Notes: generated by a model not told the origin, from the letters alone. A stretch of 64,000 nt of DNA from a bacterium HR33 (GCA_002923375.1 BEIJ01000002.1:789608-853607), one strand, 5' to 3'; positions 31,568-41,645 are shown, numbered from the stretch's first letter. Numbers and translations are program-made.

Positions 31568-33814
31568 TTATCGTGTTCCGTGCACAATAACAACATGCCC
31601 TACGGCGAACACGTCAGTGCCGCTGGTTCCCCACACGCCGTACAGCGATGCATCCGTCCAGCTTGTCTGCGGCGACCAGCCCGTGCCGTCGTAATGCAGA
31701 ATCGTACCGGAGTCACCAACAGCGAACACGTCGGTGGTTGAGGTGCCCCAGACGGCCCACAGCGATTCAACCGTCCCGCTTGTCTGCAGGGACCAGCTGG
31801 TGCCGTCGTAGTGCAGGATTGTACCCAAGTCGCCTACAGCGAACACGTCGGTGCCCGAGCTACCCCAGACGCCGTTTAGATATTCCGTAGTCCCGCTCGC
31901 CTGCAGTGACCAGCTGGTGCCGTCGTAGTGCAGGATCGTACCGAAGCCTCCTACAGCGAACACGTCGGTGCCCGAGCTGCCCCAGACGCCGTATAGATAT
32001 TCCGTAGTCCCGCTCGCCTGCGGCGACCAGCTGGTGCCGTCGTAGTGCAGGATCGTACCGAAGCCTCCTACGGCGAACACGTCATTGCTCGATGCGCCCC
32101 AGATCCCAAACAGATCTTCTCCTGTCCCACTGGTCTGTGGTGACCAGCCGGTGCCGTCGTAACGCAGAATAGTGCCTTGTTCGCCTACGACGAACACATG
32201 AGTGCCCGAGGCTCCCCACACGCCGTTCAGGCCTACACCGCTCTCCGTCACAGTCTGTGGCGACCAGCTTGCGCCATCGTAGTGCAGAATGCGACCGAGA
32301 TCTCCTACGGCGAAGACGTCGCTACCAGACGCACCCCATACGGCGTTCGGCCCAAATTCAATCCCAACTGGCTCCGGCGACCAACCCGTGCCATCGTAAC
32401 GCAGAATTGTGCCATCGCCGAGTGCGAAGACTGGACCGGCCGGAACTCCCCCAACCCCGTACAGGAAGTTGGACGTACCACTAGTCTGCTGCGACCACTC
32501 AGCACCGTTGTAATGAAGGATCCTGCCACCGTACCCTACGGCGAACACGTCGGTGCCCGAGCCGCCCCAGACGCCGTACAGGGTCGCGGTGGTACTGGTC
32601 CCCGACCAGCTGAACCCATCGTAATGGAGAATTATGCCTTCGAAGGCAGTGGGGCCACTCCCCACGGCGAACACGTCCGTGCCCGAGCTGGCCCAGACGC
32701 CGTTCAGGCGAAAGGTCGTCCCGCTCGTCTGCGGCGACCAGCTGGTGCCGTCGTAGTGGAGAATGGTACCGTTCCAGCCCACGGCGAAGACATCGGTGCC
32801 CGAGCTGCCCCAGACAGAAGTCAGATGAGCGGTCGTGCCGCTCGTCTGCGCCGACCAACTGCTGCCGTCGTAATGAAGAATCGTGCCGTTGTCGCCGACG
32901 GCGAAAATGTCCGCTCCAGAAGCTCCCCAGACGGCCCGCAAGTGTTCTGCCGTCCCACTGTTCTGCCGCGTCCAGCTCAGGCCATCGTAATGAACAATGG
33001 TACCGTTGCCGCCCACAACGAACACGTCCGCAGCCGAGGCGGCCCATACGCTGTAAAGCGAAGCATTCGCCACACCCTGCGGGGTCCAGCTCACCCCGTC
33101 GTAGTGAAGGACGCTGCCCTCGCTGCTTACCACGAAGACATCCGTCCCCGAGACCCCCCAAACCGCCCAGTATATTCCCCCCGTCTCTTGCGTAACCCAC
33201 CGCAGCACACTGTGCTCCTCGAGCAGGTCAGCGCTGACCAGCACTTCAAAGGTGAACGCTGTCACCTCTCCCGATACGCTCCACTGCCAAGTCTTCGCAG
33301 CCGAAACGTCACCACTCTGAAGGATTGCGACATACTCGAAATAAGGCTGGTTCGCTGCAGTGAAAGTTCCCGTACCGTCGGCATTGACCACCTCCACCGT
33401 ACCCGTACCACCGGTCACCGTGGGACCGGAATGGAAGAAAACCTTGATCCCGGTTACCGTGCTTCCGTCCGGGGTACCCATGGCATGCACCACCAGATTC
33501 TGCACGCTAACATCGGCCTGAAATATCCCGCTCAACCCATCATAACTAACATTGCTCGAGCGCAGCGCCACATAGATACCCTGGCCGCCCAAGGTGACCG
33601 CCAGAGAAAGACCGGGAGCGAGATCGACCCTGGGCGCGCTGCACTCAAGGGTGCCCGCCCGCACCCTGGCGGTGCAGGCGATCCGCTGCAGCACACCCTC
33701 GGGCAACGGCTGGGGACCACTAGGACCCTCGGCATCGAAACACCCGCCAGCCAACAACAAGACGAGCACGCCGCCAGCGCGGCGCCATGGAAACCGATCT
33801 AGCACGCGCTTCAC
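31568..33814 (-). CDS. Secreted lipoprotein with about 14 'DVFAVG' propeller-like repeats
   Basis: The 748-residue protein has a lipoprotein signal (LVLLLAGGCFD). A beta-rich domain of about 190 residues follows (LSLAVTLGGQGIYVALRSS, GIKVFFHSGPTVTGGTGTVE). Then come about 14 repeats of roughly 39 residues with consensus VWGSSGTDVFAVGDNGTILHYDG and SWSPQTSGT. The repeats probably form beta-propeller blades on the cell surface. Neighbouring repeats are nearly identical in DNA (117-base period near 31878 and 31995), implying recent expansion. The gene lies just outside the island end. Confidence 0.88.
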   Translation of the reverse strand: MKRVLDRFPWRRAGGVLVLLLAGGCFDAEGPSGPQPLPEGVLQRIACTARVRAGTLECSAPRVDLAPGLSLAVTLGGQGIYVALRSSNVSYDGLSGIFQADVSVQNLVVHAMGTPDGSTVTGIKVFFHSGPTVTGGTGTVEVVNADGTGTFTAANQPYFEYVAILQSGDVSAAKTWQWSVSGEVTAFTFEVLVSADLLEEHSVLRWVTQETGGIYWAVWGVSGTDVFVVSSEGSVLHYDGVSWTPQGVANASLYSVWAASAADVFVVGGNGTIVHYDGLSWTRQNSGTAEHLRAVWGASGADIFAVGDNGTILHYDGSSWSAQTSGTTAHLTSVWGSSGTDVFAVGWNGTILHYDGTSWSPQTSGTTFRLNGVWASSGTDVFAVGSGPTAFEGIILHYDGFSWSGTSTTATLYGVWGGSGTDVFAVGYGGRILHYNGAEWSQQTSGTSNFLYGVGGVPAGPVFALGDGTILRYDGTGWSPEPVGIEFGPNAVWGASGSDVFAVGDLGRILHYDGASWSPQTVTESGVGLNGVWGASGTHVFVVGEQGTILRYDGTGWSPQTSGTGEDLFGIWGASSNDVFAVGGFGTILHYDGTSWSPQASGTTEYLYGVWGSSGTDVFAVGGFGTILHYDGTSWSLQASGTTEYLNGVWGSSGTDVFAVGDLGTILHYDGTSWSLQTSGTVESLWAVWGTSTTDVFAVGDSGTILHYDGTGWSPQTSWTDASLYGVWGTSGTDVFAVGHVVIVHGTR

Positions 33815-34039
33815 GATGCCACCTCTCGGCTGACCCCTCTATGCTGTTAACGCGAGAAACTCAGCCCAACCTGATCAGGGCGTCTTGAGGGGTTCCCAGG
33901 CGGCGCATGGCGCCAAGAGCCTAAAGCCGTTATAATTGCCGCTAAGTCAGTGAGATAGACACCCGGCGGGCAGGGGCGCGTCGCACCCCCGGAGGTGTCG
34001 ATCTGAAGCCAAAGCCCAACTCAGAATGAGAGCCGATCG
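33815..34039. promoter_or_regulatory. Divergent intergenic region
   Basis: These 225 bases separate the repeat lipoprotein (minus) from a small lipoprotein (plus). A TATAAT hexamer lies at 33931-33936, but no good -35 was found at the right distance on the plus strand. No coding frame is convincing. Confidence 0.35.
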
Positions 34040-34453
34040 TTGCGAATCGCCATCCCCGTCCTCACGCTCTCTCTGACCTGCTCCACAGGCTGCTACTCGT
34101 GGGTCGCAATCCAACCCCAAGAACTGGCGACCGCACCCGAACCGGCCACCGTCAGAGTGACCCTGGGACGCGGAGATGTAGTAGTACTAGAACAGGCTGC
34201 ACTGTACGGAGACACGCTGGTGGGACGGGAAACCACCGGCGAAAGAACCGGTCGCAACGCGGAGGGGCAGCGCGTGAGACAAACCCTGTTCCGCGTGCTC
34301 CGCGTGCCATTCAGCGAGATTGCGGAACTGGAACTCCGGCGCTTCGATACCGGGAAAACCATCGGCCGGTCCATCGCGGTGGGTATCCCCCTGGCGGTGG
34401 TACTGGCCACCCTGATAGGAGAGATCCTGGACCGGCCGGCGTCGGGCTTCTAA
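34040..34453 (+). CDS. Small predicted lipoprotein with C-terminal TM helix
   Basis: This 137-residue protein has a TTG start. The signal peptide ends in a lipobox-like region (LTCSTGCYSW), followed by a beta-rich domain (VRVTLGRGDVVVLEQAALYGDTLVGRE) and a C-terminal hydrophobic segment (IAVGIPLAVVLATLIG). No family recognised. The two hydrophobic ends would place the domain at an envelope surface. Confidence 0.65.
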   Translation: MRIAIPVLTLSLTCSTGCYSWVAIQPQELATAPEPATVRVTLGRGDVVVLEQAALYGDTLVGRETTGERTGRNAEGQRVRQTLFRVLRVPFSEIAELELRRFDTGKTIGRSIAVGIPLAVVLATLIGEILDRPASGF

Positions 34454-34555
34454 CTACTTCTTTCTAATCTTCTGTTTCTTCCTCCGCTTCCTCATCATCT
34501 TGCGGCGCTTGCTCCCGATCTTGCGCCTGCCGCGATGTTTTTTGGGATAACCCAT
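34454..34555 (-). CDS. 33-residue highly basic protein
   Basis: The ORF starts at ATG 34555 with a strong ribosome binding site (GGAGGTAAAGAGGA just upstream) and ends one base after the convergent lipoprotein stop. The product begins MGYPKKHRGRRKIGSKRRKM and over half its residues are Lys or Arg. Composition and length resemble small ribosome-associated proteins such as the AURKAIP1/COX24 (mS38/bS22-like) group, but the identity is uncertain. A nucleic-acid or ribosome-binding role is inferred. Confidence 0.7.
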   Translation of the reverse strand: MGYPKKHRGRRKIGSKRRKMMRKRRKKQKIRKK

Positions 34556-34691
34556 TCCTCTTTACCTCCATTCACTAACGTTCCGTCGGCCGCAACATCC
34601 CTTGGGCCGTCAAAAAGGCGGCGCCCTCAGAATAACTAACCGGTGAGGGCGTGCAAGGGGCTCGCTAGCAACACCCGATGGAATCCGTCTC

Positions 34692-34720
34692 TTGACAAAG
34701 GATGCGGCCGACCGTATCGT
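34692..34720 (+). promoter_or_regulatory. Sigma-70-type promoter of a lipoprotein gene
   Basis: TTGACA (34692-34697), 17 bases, TATCGT (34715-34720). The predicted transcription start near 34727 lies before the ATG at 34746. This rules out the TTG start at 34692, which is itself the -35 element. Confidence 0.65.
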
Positions 34721-34745
34721 AGGACCTCGTTCTGGGATAGGCGCC

Positions 34746-35168
34746 ATGTTCCGCACTCGCACGCTCTTTGCCGCTGGATTCGCCGCACTCAGCGTCCTCT
34801 TGTCCGGTTGCGACATCTTTGGGGGAGGTCACACCGGAACCTACGTGCTGAAAACCGTAAACGGGAAACCGCTGCCCGCCGTGATCCTCGAGATCATCGG
34901 TACCTACAAGGCGGAGATCACGGCGGGATCGGTCACTCTGAACGAAGACAACACTTTCAGCGCGTCCATAACATTTCGGGAAACGGAAGGCAGCACTGTA
35001 AGAACGCAGACCGAAACCGACTCCGGCACATACACCATCTCGGGCAATACCATAACCTTCACCTCCCCGGGAACCGGCCCCGCATTCACAGGCACACTGT
35101 CCGGGGGCACCCTCACGGTTACCACGGAAGAAGACGACATAACGTTAGTATTGGTGTTCGAGAAGTAG
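34746..35168 (+). CDS. Small lipoprotein with beta-barrel-like (lipocalin-type) domain
   Basis: The 140-residue protein from ATG 34746 has the signal FAAGFAALSVLLSGCDIFGG (lipobox LSGC). The mature part is almost entirely short beta strands: GTYVLKTVNGKPLP, SVTLNEDNTFSASITF, GTYTISGNTITFTSPG, GTLTVTTEEDDITLVLVF. This is the layout of small lipocalin-like domains that report on or bind lipids. The family cannot be named. A consensus promoter lies 25 bases upstream. Confidence 0.75.
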   Translation: MFRTRTLFAAGFAALSVLLSGCDIFGGGHTGTYVLKTVNGKPLPAVILEIIGTYKAEITAGSVTLNEDNTFSASITFRETEGSTVRTQTETDSGTYTISGNTITFTSPGTGPAFTGTLSGGTLTVTTEEDDITLVLVFEK

Positions 35169-35323
35169 GAAGTCACCAAAAGGCCGAGTAGTCCGGCCGG
35201 CGCTACGTACGCTCAACGCTAGCAGCAGGCGAACCGCTGCCGCTCCGGGGCGGGTATTTCTGGCCGGACACCACGAGCCGAAGCTGGAAGCAATTCAGGA
35301 GGTCTGCTACAGGAGGTGTACCT

Positions 35324-35758
35324 ATGGAAAGATCGCTCAAAGCTCTCACGCTCGTACTAGCCCTGCTGGGCGCTACCGCCTGCTATCACGCTACGATAGA
35401 CACCGGAAGGCCGCCGTCACCTCAGACGATCGAACGACCGTGGGCAACCAGCCTCATCTACGGGCTGGTTCCCCCGCCCGTGGTCGAGACCGCCTCCCGC
35501 TGTCCCAACGGCGTATCGCGCGTCGAAACCCAAATCACGTTTCTCAACTGGCTCGTCGGCCAGCTGACCCTGGGGATCTACACGCCAATGTGGATCAAGG
35601 TGACTTGCGCCGCAGCCAGCTCCGAAGATGGCGCAGCTCTCAACGACAAGCTTGTGATCGATAGCAAAGCCGATTTGGCGTCCAAACAGCTGGCCCTCAC
35701 CATGGCCGCCAGGCGATCGGCGGAACTGGGCCAGCCCATCTGGATCGCTTTCCGCTGA
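35324..35758 (+). CDS. Bor-family lipoprotein
   Basis: The 144-residue protein has a lipobox (GATACYHA) followed by IDTGRPPSPQTIERPWATS, LIYGLVPPPVVETASRCPNG and QLTLGIYTPMWIKVTCA. This order matches the lambda Bor family of surface lipoproteins, with a longer C-terminus. An AGGAGGTG ribosome binding site lies 5 bases before ATG. Bor was linked to serum survival in E. coli lysogens; in a free-living bacterium the role is unknown. Confidence 0.85.
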   Translation: MERSLKALTLVLALLGATACYHATIDTGRPPSPQTIERPWATSLIYGLVPPPVVETASRCPNGVSRVETQITFLNWLVGQLTLGIYTPMWIKVTCAAASSEDGAALNDKLVIDSKADLASKQLALTMAARRSAELGQPIWIAFR

Positions 35759-35902
35759 CTGACCAAAGGAGAGCGGGAGCAGCACAGGGTCGGCCCCGGG
35801 GAAAACCCGTCCCGGAGGCCGCCCTGTCGCTGGCCACTTTGAGCGGTATCCCGCCCTCGCTTGCAGTGGAGCGCCGCTGCAACTAACGTTCAGCACGCTA
35901 CC

Positions 35903-35938
35903 GGCGGCTTTTGGCCGCCTTGAAATCGGTTTTTTTTC
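35903..35938 (+). terminator. Possible terminator hairpin before gltA
   Basis: GGCGGC/GCCGCC (35903-35908 with 35914-35919) forms a 6-base stem, and a run of nine T residues follows at 35930-35938. The T run starts 11 bases after the stem, which is further than ideal. Confidence 0.35.
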
Positions 35939-35965
35939 AACCCCTTTTCTCGTTCAAACGATCGC

Positions 35966-37111
35966 ATGACTGCCCCGAGCACTACCACATTCCCTGCCAA
36001 AGGACTGGAAGGCGTGGTCGCGACACAGTCCGCCATCTCCTACGTGGACGGAGAGGCCGGCCGGCTGATCTACCGAGGCTACGACATAGACGACCTCGCC
36101 CGCCACTCCACCTTCGAAGAAACCGCATACTTGCTGATGATCGGCCGGCTGCCCACCCGGTCCGAGCTGAAGGAGTTCGCCGCCCAACTAAAGGCGGCGC
36201 AGCGGCTGGACAAAGTCACCTTGAGGGTGATCAAAGACGCCCCGCCGGGCTCGCGCCCCATGAACGTCCTCCGGACGGCCACCAGCGCCACGGTCTACAC
36301 CGACCCGGACAAGGGCGACAATTCCCCGGAGGCGGAATTGCGCAAGTCGATCCGCCTGCTGGCCAAGGTGCCCACCATTATCGCCACCTTCCACCGCCTC
36401 CGTTCCGGCCAGCGACCCCTTACACCGAGAAAGAGCCTCTCACTGGCAGCCAACTTTCTCTACCTTCTCACCGGAGAGGTGCCGGAGCAGGAAGTCGCCC
36501 GAGCTTTCGACGTGGCCCTGATCCTGCACGCGGACCACGAGCTCAACGCCTCGACCTTCACCGCCCGAGTGATCGCAGCCACCCTGATGGACGTCCACGG
36601 AGCGGTGACCGGAGCCATGGCTGCTCTGGCGGGACCGCTCCACGGCGGAGCCAACATGGAAGTAATGAAGATGCTCCTGGAAATAGACCAGCCCGAACGG
36701 GCGGAGCGGTGGATCCTCGAACGCCTGGCTGCGAAACAAAAGATCATGGGATTCGGCCACCGGGTCTACCGGACCGAAGATCCCAGAGCCAGGCACCTGA
36801 GGAAAATGTCGGAAGAGATGGGCAAAAAGCTCGGCCAGCCCAAGTGGTACGAGATCTCCCGCAAGATCGAGGAAGTGGTGATGCGCGAAAAGGGACTCTA
36901 CTGCAACGTGGATTTCTACTCCGCGTCCCTCTATTACGTGATGGGTATTCCCGTGGATCTCTACACGCCGATCTTCGCGATGTCACGCGTGGCCGGTTGG
37001 TGCGCCCATATCCTGGAACAACACTCCGACAACCGCCTGATCCGGCCCCGGGCCGAGTACACGGGACCGCTCGGCCTGGCGTACGTACCCCTCAACCGGC
37101 GCGGCCGATGA
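35966..37111 (+). CDS. gltA: Citrate synthase
   Basis: This 381-residue enzyme is of the short type common outside enteric bacteria. It begins [23 protein letters not shown]. Catalytic His residues lie in [12 protein letters not shown] and in [15 protein letters not shown], with the Asp region in [18 protein letters not shown]. It condenses oxaloacetate and acetyl-CoA to citrate. It overlaps icd by ATGA, so both TCA enzymes are made from one message. 2-methylcitrate synthase is a close relative but is less likely next to icd. Confidence 0.93.
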   Translation: MTAPSTTTFPAKGLEGVVATQSAISYVDGEAGRLIYRGYDIDDLARHSTFEETAYLLMIGRLPTRSELKEFAAQLKAAQRLDKVTLRVIKDAPPGSRPMNVLRTATSATVYTDPDKGDNSPEAELRKSIRLLAKVPTIIATFHRLRSGQRPLTPRKSLSLAANFLYLLTGEVPEQEVARAFDVALILHADHELNASTFTARVIAATLMDVHGAVTGAMAALAGPLHGGANMEVMKMLLEIDQPERAERWILERLAAKQKIMGFGHRVYRTEDPRARHLRKMSEEMGKKLGQPKWYEISRKIEEVVMREKGLYCNVDFYSASLYYVMGIPVDLYTPIFAMSRVAGWCAHILEQHSDNRLIRPRAEYTGPLGLAYVPLNRRGR

Positions 37112-38319
37112 ACGGGCACCTCATCGAGTGGCGGGACGGGCGCTGGATCGTCCCCGACGACCCCGTAATCCCGTTCATCGAAGGAGACGGGACCGGGCCC
37201 GATATCTGGCGGGCGGCAAGGAGAGTCTTCGACGCCGCGGTGGAAAAGGTCTCCGGCGGAAAACGCAAGGTGATCTGGAAAGAAGTGCTGGCGGGAGAAA
37301 AGGCATACCGGGAAACTGGCGAGTGGCTTCCCGAAAGCACCCTGGAGGAGATTCAGGAGCACCGCATCGCGATCAAAGGGCCGCTCACCACGCCGGTGGG
37401 GACCGGGATCCGGTCGCTCAACGTGGCACTGCGCCAGAAGCTGGATCTCTATGCCTGCGTTCGGCCGGTGCGATACTTCCGCGGCGTACCGTCGCCCATG
37501 AAAGAACCCCACAAGCTCGACGTGGTGATCTTCCGGGAGAATATCGAGGACGTTTACGCCGGAATCGAGTTTCGGGCGGGGAGCGAAGCGGCGGAAAAAC
37601 TCCGGACCTTTTTGGAATCTTCGTTCGGCGCCAAGATCAGGCCGCAAAGCGCTATCGGAATAAAGCCTATGAGCGCCTTCAATTCCAAGCGCCTGGTAGC
37701 CCGCGCCATCCGCTACGCCATCGAAAGAGGGCGGCCGTCGGTAACCTTGGTCCACAAGGGTAACATCATGAAGTTCACCGAAGGCGCATTCCGAGACTGG
37801 GGTTACGAGGTGGCCCGCGAGCAGTTCGCCGATCGCACGGTACCGGAGTCCGAGCTCGCTTCGCTCCCGGCGGGGGCCGGCGGCCGCGTGGTAATCAAGG
37901 ACCGAATCGCAGACTCGATGTTCCAGCAGGTGCTCTTGAGACCGGATGAATACTCGGTGATCGCAACTCCCAATCTCAACGGCGACTATCTGTCGGATGC
38001 CTGCGCCGCTCAGGTGGGAGGACTAGGCATGGCCCCGGGGGCCAACATGGGAGACGGCTATGCCGTTTTCGAAGCTACCCATGGGACCGCACCCAAATAC
38101 GCCGGCCAAGACAAGGTAAATCCGAGCAGCGTGATACTCTCGGGCGTGATGATGTTCCAGGAGCTCGGCTGGAACGACGTGGCGGAAGCCATAATACGGG
38201 GGATCGAAGGAGCTATAGCGGACCGCACGGTGACCTACGATTTGGCACGGCAGATGCCGGGGGCCACCGAGGTGCCCACCTCCGGCTTCGCCGAAGCTAT
38301 AATAAAGCACCTACTCTAG
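37108..38319 (+). CDS. icd: Isocitrate dehydrogenase (NADP type)
   Basis: ATG 37108 overlaps the gltA stop, giving 403 residues; the longer frame upstream is a shadow of gltA. Substrate and metal residues are in [76 protein letters not shown] and [12 protein letters not shown]. The phosphate-accepting Ser of the E. coli enzyme is present in the RSLN motif. It oxidatively decarboxylates isocitrate to 2-oxoglutarate. Confidence 0.94.
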   Translation: MNGHLIEWRDGRWIVPDDPVIPFIEGDGTGPDIWRAARRVFDAAVEKVSGGKRKVIWKEVLAGEKAYRETGEWLPESTLEEIQEHRIAIKGPLTTPVGTGIRSLNVALRQKLDLYACVRPVRYFRGVPSPMKEPHKLDVVIFRENIEDVYAGIEFRAGSEAAEKLRTFLESSFGAKIRPQSAIGIKPMSAFNSKRLVARAIRYAIERGRPSVTLVHKGNIMKFTEGAFRDWGYEVAREQFADRTVPESELASLPAGAGGRVVIKDRIADSMFQQVLLRPDEYSVIATPNLNGDYLSDACAAQVGGLGMAPGANMGDGYAVFEATHGTAPKYAGQDKVNPSSVILSGVMMFQELGWNDVAEAIIRGIEGAIADRTVTYDLARQMPGATEVPTSGFAEAIIKHLL

Positions 38320-38331
38320 GAGCGAAGCCGC

Positions 38332-39822
38332 GTGAACTCGACGGTCAAGGTAGTGCCGCTGGAAAGGGTCCCCACACCGCTCCTGGCGGTGCTGGTGGGG
38401 ACCCTCGACGACAAACTGCCCACCAGCCTGTTGAGCCTGGACGAACTGTTGGGCGACGCCTTGTCCCGCGCAGTAGCGCAGCGGGATTTCACCGGCGAAC
38501 GGGACAGCACGCAGTTGTTCTACGCCCCGCGAGGACCGCGCCGCGTGCTGTTGGTGGGGATGGGCAAACTGACCGAAATAACCAGGGGCGCCGTAAGGCG
38601 GGCGGCGGCGGTGGCGGCCCGCCGGGCGATCGGGTTAGGGGTGGACAGCATAGCCTTCCACGTTCCACACGAGTTTAGAGGTGGCGTGACTCCAGAAACT
38701 CTCGGTCAGGTGTTGGTAGAAGGCGCTATGCAGGGCGCCTGGCAGTTCAACGCCCTCAGAGCCGCCGGAGAAAAGAAGCCGCCGCTCAAGAACGTGGAGC
38801 TTATCGCCGCCCGGGAAGAAAGACCCGAGATGGACCGCGGCCGTACCATCGGCCAGGCAATAGCCATCGGTCACAAACTGGCCCGGAACCTTCAGGCGCT
38901 GCCGGGGAACATCTGTACCCCCGAGTACCTGGCCAACGTTGCCCGCCAATTGGCAAAGGCCTATGGCTTCAAAGTGACCGTCATGAACGCAGCCCAATTG
39001 CAGCGCGAAGGTTTCGGCGCCCTCTTGGCGGTAGCCCAGGGAAGCGTTCAAGAGCCGCGCTTCATCGTTCTGGAGTACCGGGGGGCGGGCAGGGAAGCAC
39101 CGATCTGCCTCATAGGGAAGGGGATCACCTTCGACTCCGGCGGTATCTCCATCAAGCCGTCCGAGAAGATGGACGAGATGAAATACGACATGTCGGGCGC
39201 AGCCGCCGTCCTCGGGACGTTCGAGATGCTGGGGCAGCTCAAGCCTCCGGTCAACGTGGTGGGTGCAATTCCCGCCACTGAAAATCTTCCTTCGGGATCG
39301 GCCATCAAGCCGGGAGACGTGGTGCGCAGTCACTTCGGCAAGATGATAGAGATCGTGAACACCGATGCCGAAGGCCGGCTGATCCTGGCCGATGCCCTCT
39401 CGTATGTGCGGCGTTTCAAGCCGGCCTGCGTGATCGATGCGGCAACTCTGACCGGCGCGGTGGTGATCGGATTGGGGCACCACGCGTCGGGCCTCATGGG
39501 AAACGACGACCAGTTGATCGAGGAGGTCCGGCTGGCCGGCGAGCGGGCCGGGGAACGATGCTGGCCGCTTCCCCTGTGGGACGAATACCGCGAGCAGAAC
39601 AAGTCGGACATCGCAGACGTCAAGAACTCCGGCGGAAGGCCGGCCGGAAGCATCACAGCCGGGTGGTTCCTGCGAGAATTCGTGGACGGATTCCCCTGGG
39701 CGCACTTGGACATCGCGGGCACAGCGTGGACCGACAAGGATCAGCCACCCATGGCCAAAGGCCCCACCGGCGTGGGAGTGCGCCTGTTCAGCGAGTTCAT
39801 CTTGGGACGCGTGCGCGGGTGA
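38332..39822 (+). CDS. pepA: Leucyl aminopeptidase (M17)
   Basis: This 496-residue protein has a GTG start with TAGGAGCG upstream. The C-terminal catalytic domain has LIGKGITFDSGGISIKPSEKM, MKYDMSGAAAVLG, the NTDAEGRLILADAL signature and the late ITAGWFLREF. These give the two-metal site (Lys, Asp, Asp, Glu) of M17 aminopeptidases. It releases N-terminal residues from peptides in the cytosol. It overlaps the next gene by GTGA. Confidence 0.94.
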   Translation: MNSTVKVVPLERVPTPLLAVLVGTLDDKLPTSLLSLDELLGDALSRAVAQRDFTGERDSTQLFYAPRGPRRVLLVGMGKLTEITRGAVRRAAAVAARRAIGLGVDSIAFHVPHEFRGGVTPETLGQVLVEGAMQGAWQFNALRAAGEKKPPLKNVELIAAREERPEMDRGRTIGQAIAIGHKLARNLQALPGNICTPEYLANVARQLAKAYGFKVTVMNAAQLQREGFGALLAVAQGSVQEPRFIVLEYRGAGREAPICLIGKGITFDSGGISIKPSEKMDEMKYDMSGAAAVLGTFEMLGQLKPPVNVVGAIPATENLPSGSAIKPGDVVRSHFGKMIEIVNTDAEGRLILADALSYVRRFKPACVIDAATLTGAVVIGLGHHASGLMGNDDQLIEEVRLAGERAGERCWPLPLWDEYREQNKSDIADVKNSGGRPAGSITAGWFLREFVDGFPWAHLDIAGTAWTDKDQPPMAKGPTGVGVRLFSEFILGRVRG

Positions 39823-41645
39823 ACCAGGTTCGCTGGCTCGAGCGAACCGCCATCGCCGTCTTCGCCTCGCTCGCCGCCACGATACCCCATCAGCTAGCAG
39901 CCGCGCCGGCCTTTCTGCCTCAGGCCGACACCGTCAGGCTCCCAACCGCGGCGGCAGAAGATTGGCCCTACCTGGAGCGGGGCATCCTGCCCATGATACC
40001 TGCCCAGGTACCCTCAGGACCGATGGCACCAGGAAGCCGTTACACCTTCACCCGTGACTCGATTCTCTGGTCGGGAGCCCAAACTTTGGCGGACCTGCTG
40101 GCCACGATTCCGGGAGTGTACGTGGCGCGTGGAGGCTTCCTGGGACTTCCGGAATACATTGCGTACGCCGGCAGAGGAGCCGCCGCCCTGGAGCTCTACT
40201 GGGACGGACTGCCGATTTATCCCCTGGGCCCGGACTCCGTGCACCTGGATGCCGGCCGCATATCGCTCAATTATCTCCGCCGCGTCGATGTGGAAGTCCT
40301 ACCCGGGACACTGCGAGTTTATCTCGTTTCCGAAAGGCATGAGACGACCGAAACACGCTCGCTCATCCGAGTGCTGAGCGGAGACTTCAGAACGGCGTCC
40401 TATACCGGACTCTTCCAGCAGCGGTGGAAGAACGGCTTGGGCTTGGACCTCGCGGGGAATTTTCTCGGCACCCGAGGGGCGAGCGGGCCCAACCGCGACG
40501 ATCAGGCTTTCGACCTGTGGGCCAAAGGGGAATGGCTCGCCGGCCCTACCGCCGGAGTAAGCTACCAGTTGCGCCGCCAGCAGTACGACCGCGATCCGGT
40601 AACCCAGAGCCGGGATCCGGGGGCGGTTCCGGTAGCTGAGCGGATAGCGGCGCAGCACGGGGCCCGCACCGATGTGCTTTTCGAAATCTTCGCCGCCAGC
40701 CGGCCCTTCGGGATGGGCTTCGGCACCCGAGCGGGCCTGGGATTCAGCTCTTGGACCAACGATTCGGTACTGGGTGAGCGGCACCTTCGACAAGGTTACT
40801 TGTCAGCGGGATACCGGACACCCGATCTCACCGCCGAACTCCGAGGAAGACTCGCCGACGCCCGTACCCCCTCGCAACTGGAAGCCCGGGTAGGATGGAT
40901 TCCGGTCCCCGGCCTGGTGCTGTCGGGAGACGCAAGCTGGAGCAGACATTCCCGCCATCGCCGCTCCCTTGTGGCACGAGGGACTGCCGCGCTATACCGG
41001 GGCCCTCTCTGGCTGTCGGGAGAAATAGTCTATCAGGACCGAGTCCAGGCCCCCGCTCTGGAAGACGATACCGCCCAGCTTGCGGTAGATTGGAGCCTAA
41101 AGCTCGGCCTCCGCGAAGGGCCGATCACCGGGTTCGTGGGGCTGGTGCACCGAGATCACTACGTTCCGCTACCGTTCGGGGAGCTGAAGGTGGTTCCCTT
41201 GTCGAATCCCGCAGCGGAAAGGCTGGATCTGGTCGCGGCAGTACGCATCCAACCGCTCCAGCCTTTGGTCTTGGAGGGCTGGTACACCGACCCTGTGGAC
41301 CCGCCGGCGGCGGCAGCGGATTTCCAGCCACCCACCCATGCGAGGGTACAGCTGACCTTCCGTTCCAAGTTCTGGCGCACCTTTCGCAGCGGAGCGTTTG
41401 ACCTGAAAGTTCAGGTAGGCATGGAGTCGTGGAGCAGCGGAGTAGCAGGTGCCACGCCGGAAGGCACTCCCATAGCCCTCGAGGGCGTCACCTTCTCGGA
41501 GGCTCTGGTGGCTTTCCAGATCGTGGATTTCACCATGTTTTGGACTCTGAAAGACGCTCTCAACGTGAGGAAACAGTACGTGCCCGGACTCGGCTATCCC
41601 AACAACGCGCAGCTCTTTGGGGTGCGCTGGGAGTTCCGCAACTGA
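39819..41645 (+). CDS. Outer-membrane protein with TonB-dependent-receptor plug domain
   Basis: The GTG at 39819 overlaps pepA (GTGA) and gives 608 residues. A signal peptide (AIAVFASLAATIPHQLAAA) is followed by a plug-like region: ILWSGAQTLADLLATIPGVYV, AYAGRGAAALELYWDGLPI and LRRVDVEVLPGTL. The remainder has alternating beta strands ending in an aromatic C-terminus (LFGVRWEFRN), as in outer-membrane barrels. It is shorter than most TonB receptors, and no TonB box or substrate is evident. Confidence 0.8.
   Translation: MNQVRWLERTAIAVFASLAATIPHQLAAAPAFLPQADTVRLPTAAAEDWPYLERGILPMIPAQVPSGPMAPGSRYTFTRDSILWSGAQTLADLLATIPGVYVARGGFLGLPEYIAYAGRGAAALELYWDGLPIYPLGPDSVHLDAGRISLNYLRRVDVEVLPGTLRVYLVSERHETTETRSLIRVLSGDFRTASYTGLFQQRWKNGLGLDLAGNFLGTRGASGPNRDDQAFDLWAKGEWLAGPTAGVSYQLRRQQYDRDPVTQSRDPGAVPVAERIAAQHGARTDVLFEIFAASRPFGMGFGTRAGLGFSSWTNDSVLGERHLRQGYLSAGYRTPDLTAELRGRLADARTPSQLEARVGWIPVPGLVLSGDASWSRHSRHRRSLVARGTAALYRGPLWLSGEIVYQDRVQAPALEDDTAQLAVDWSLKLGLREGPITGFVGLVHRDHYVPLPFGELKVVPLSNPAAERLDLVAAVRIQPLQPLVLEGWYTDPVDPPAAAADFQPPTHARVQLTFRSKFWRTFRSGAFDLKVQVGMESWSSGVAGATPEGTPIALEGVTFSEALVAFQIVDFTMFWTLKDALNVRKQYVPGLGYPNNAQLFGVRWEFRN

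Noticed and set aside
31568..33814. CRISPR array suggested by regular repeats
   Set aside because: Repeats are coding, 117 bp and contiguous without unique spacers.
33931..33936. Perfect TATAAT hexamer
   Set aside because: No matching -35 at 16-18 bases upstream on the plus strand, so not called a promoter.
34622..34651. Inverted repeat CGCCCTCA/TGAGGGCG
   Set aside because: Long loop and no T run; too weak to call a terminator.
35911..37107. N-terminal extension of icd over gltA
   Set aside because: Open by chance in a second frame; the icd ATG at 37108 overlaps the gltA stop and begins the known protein.
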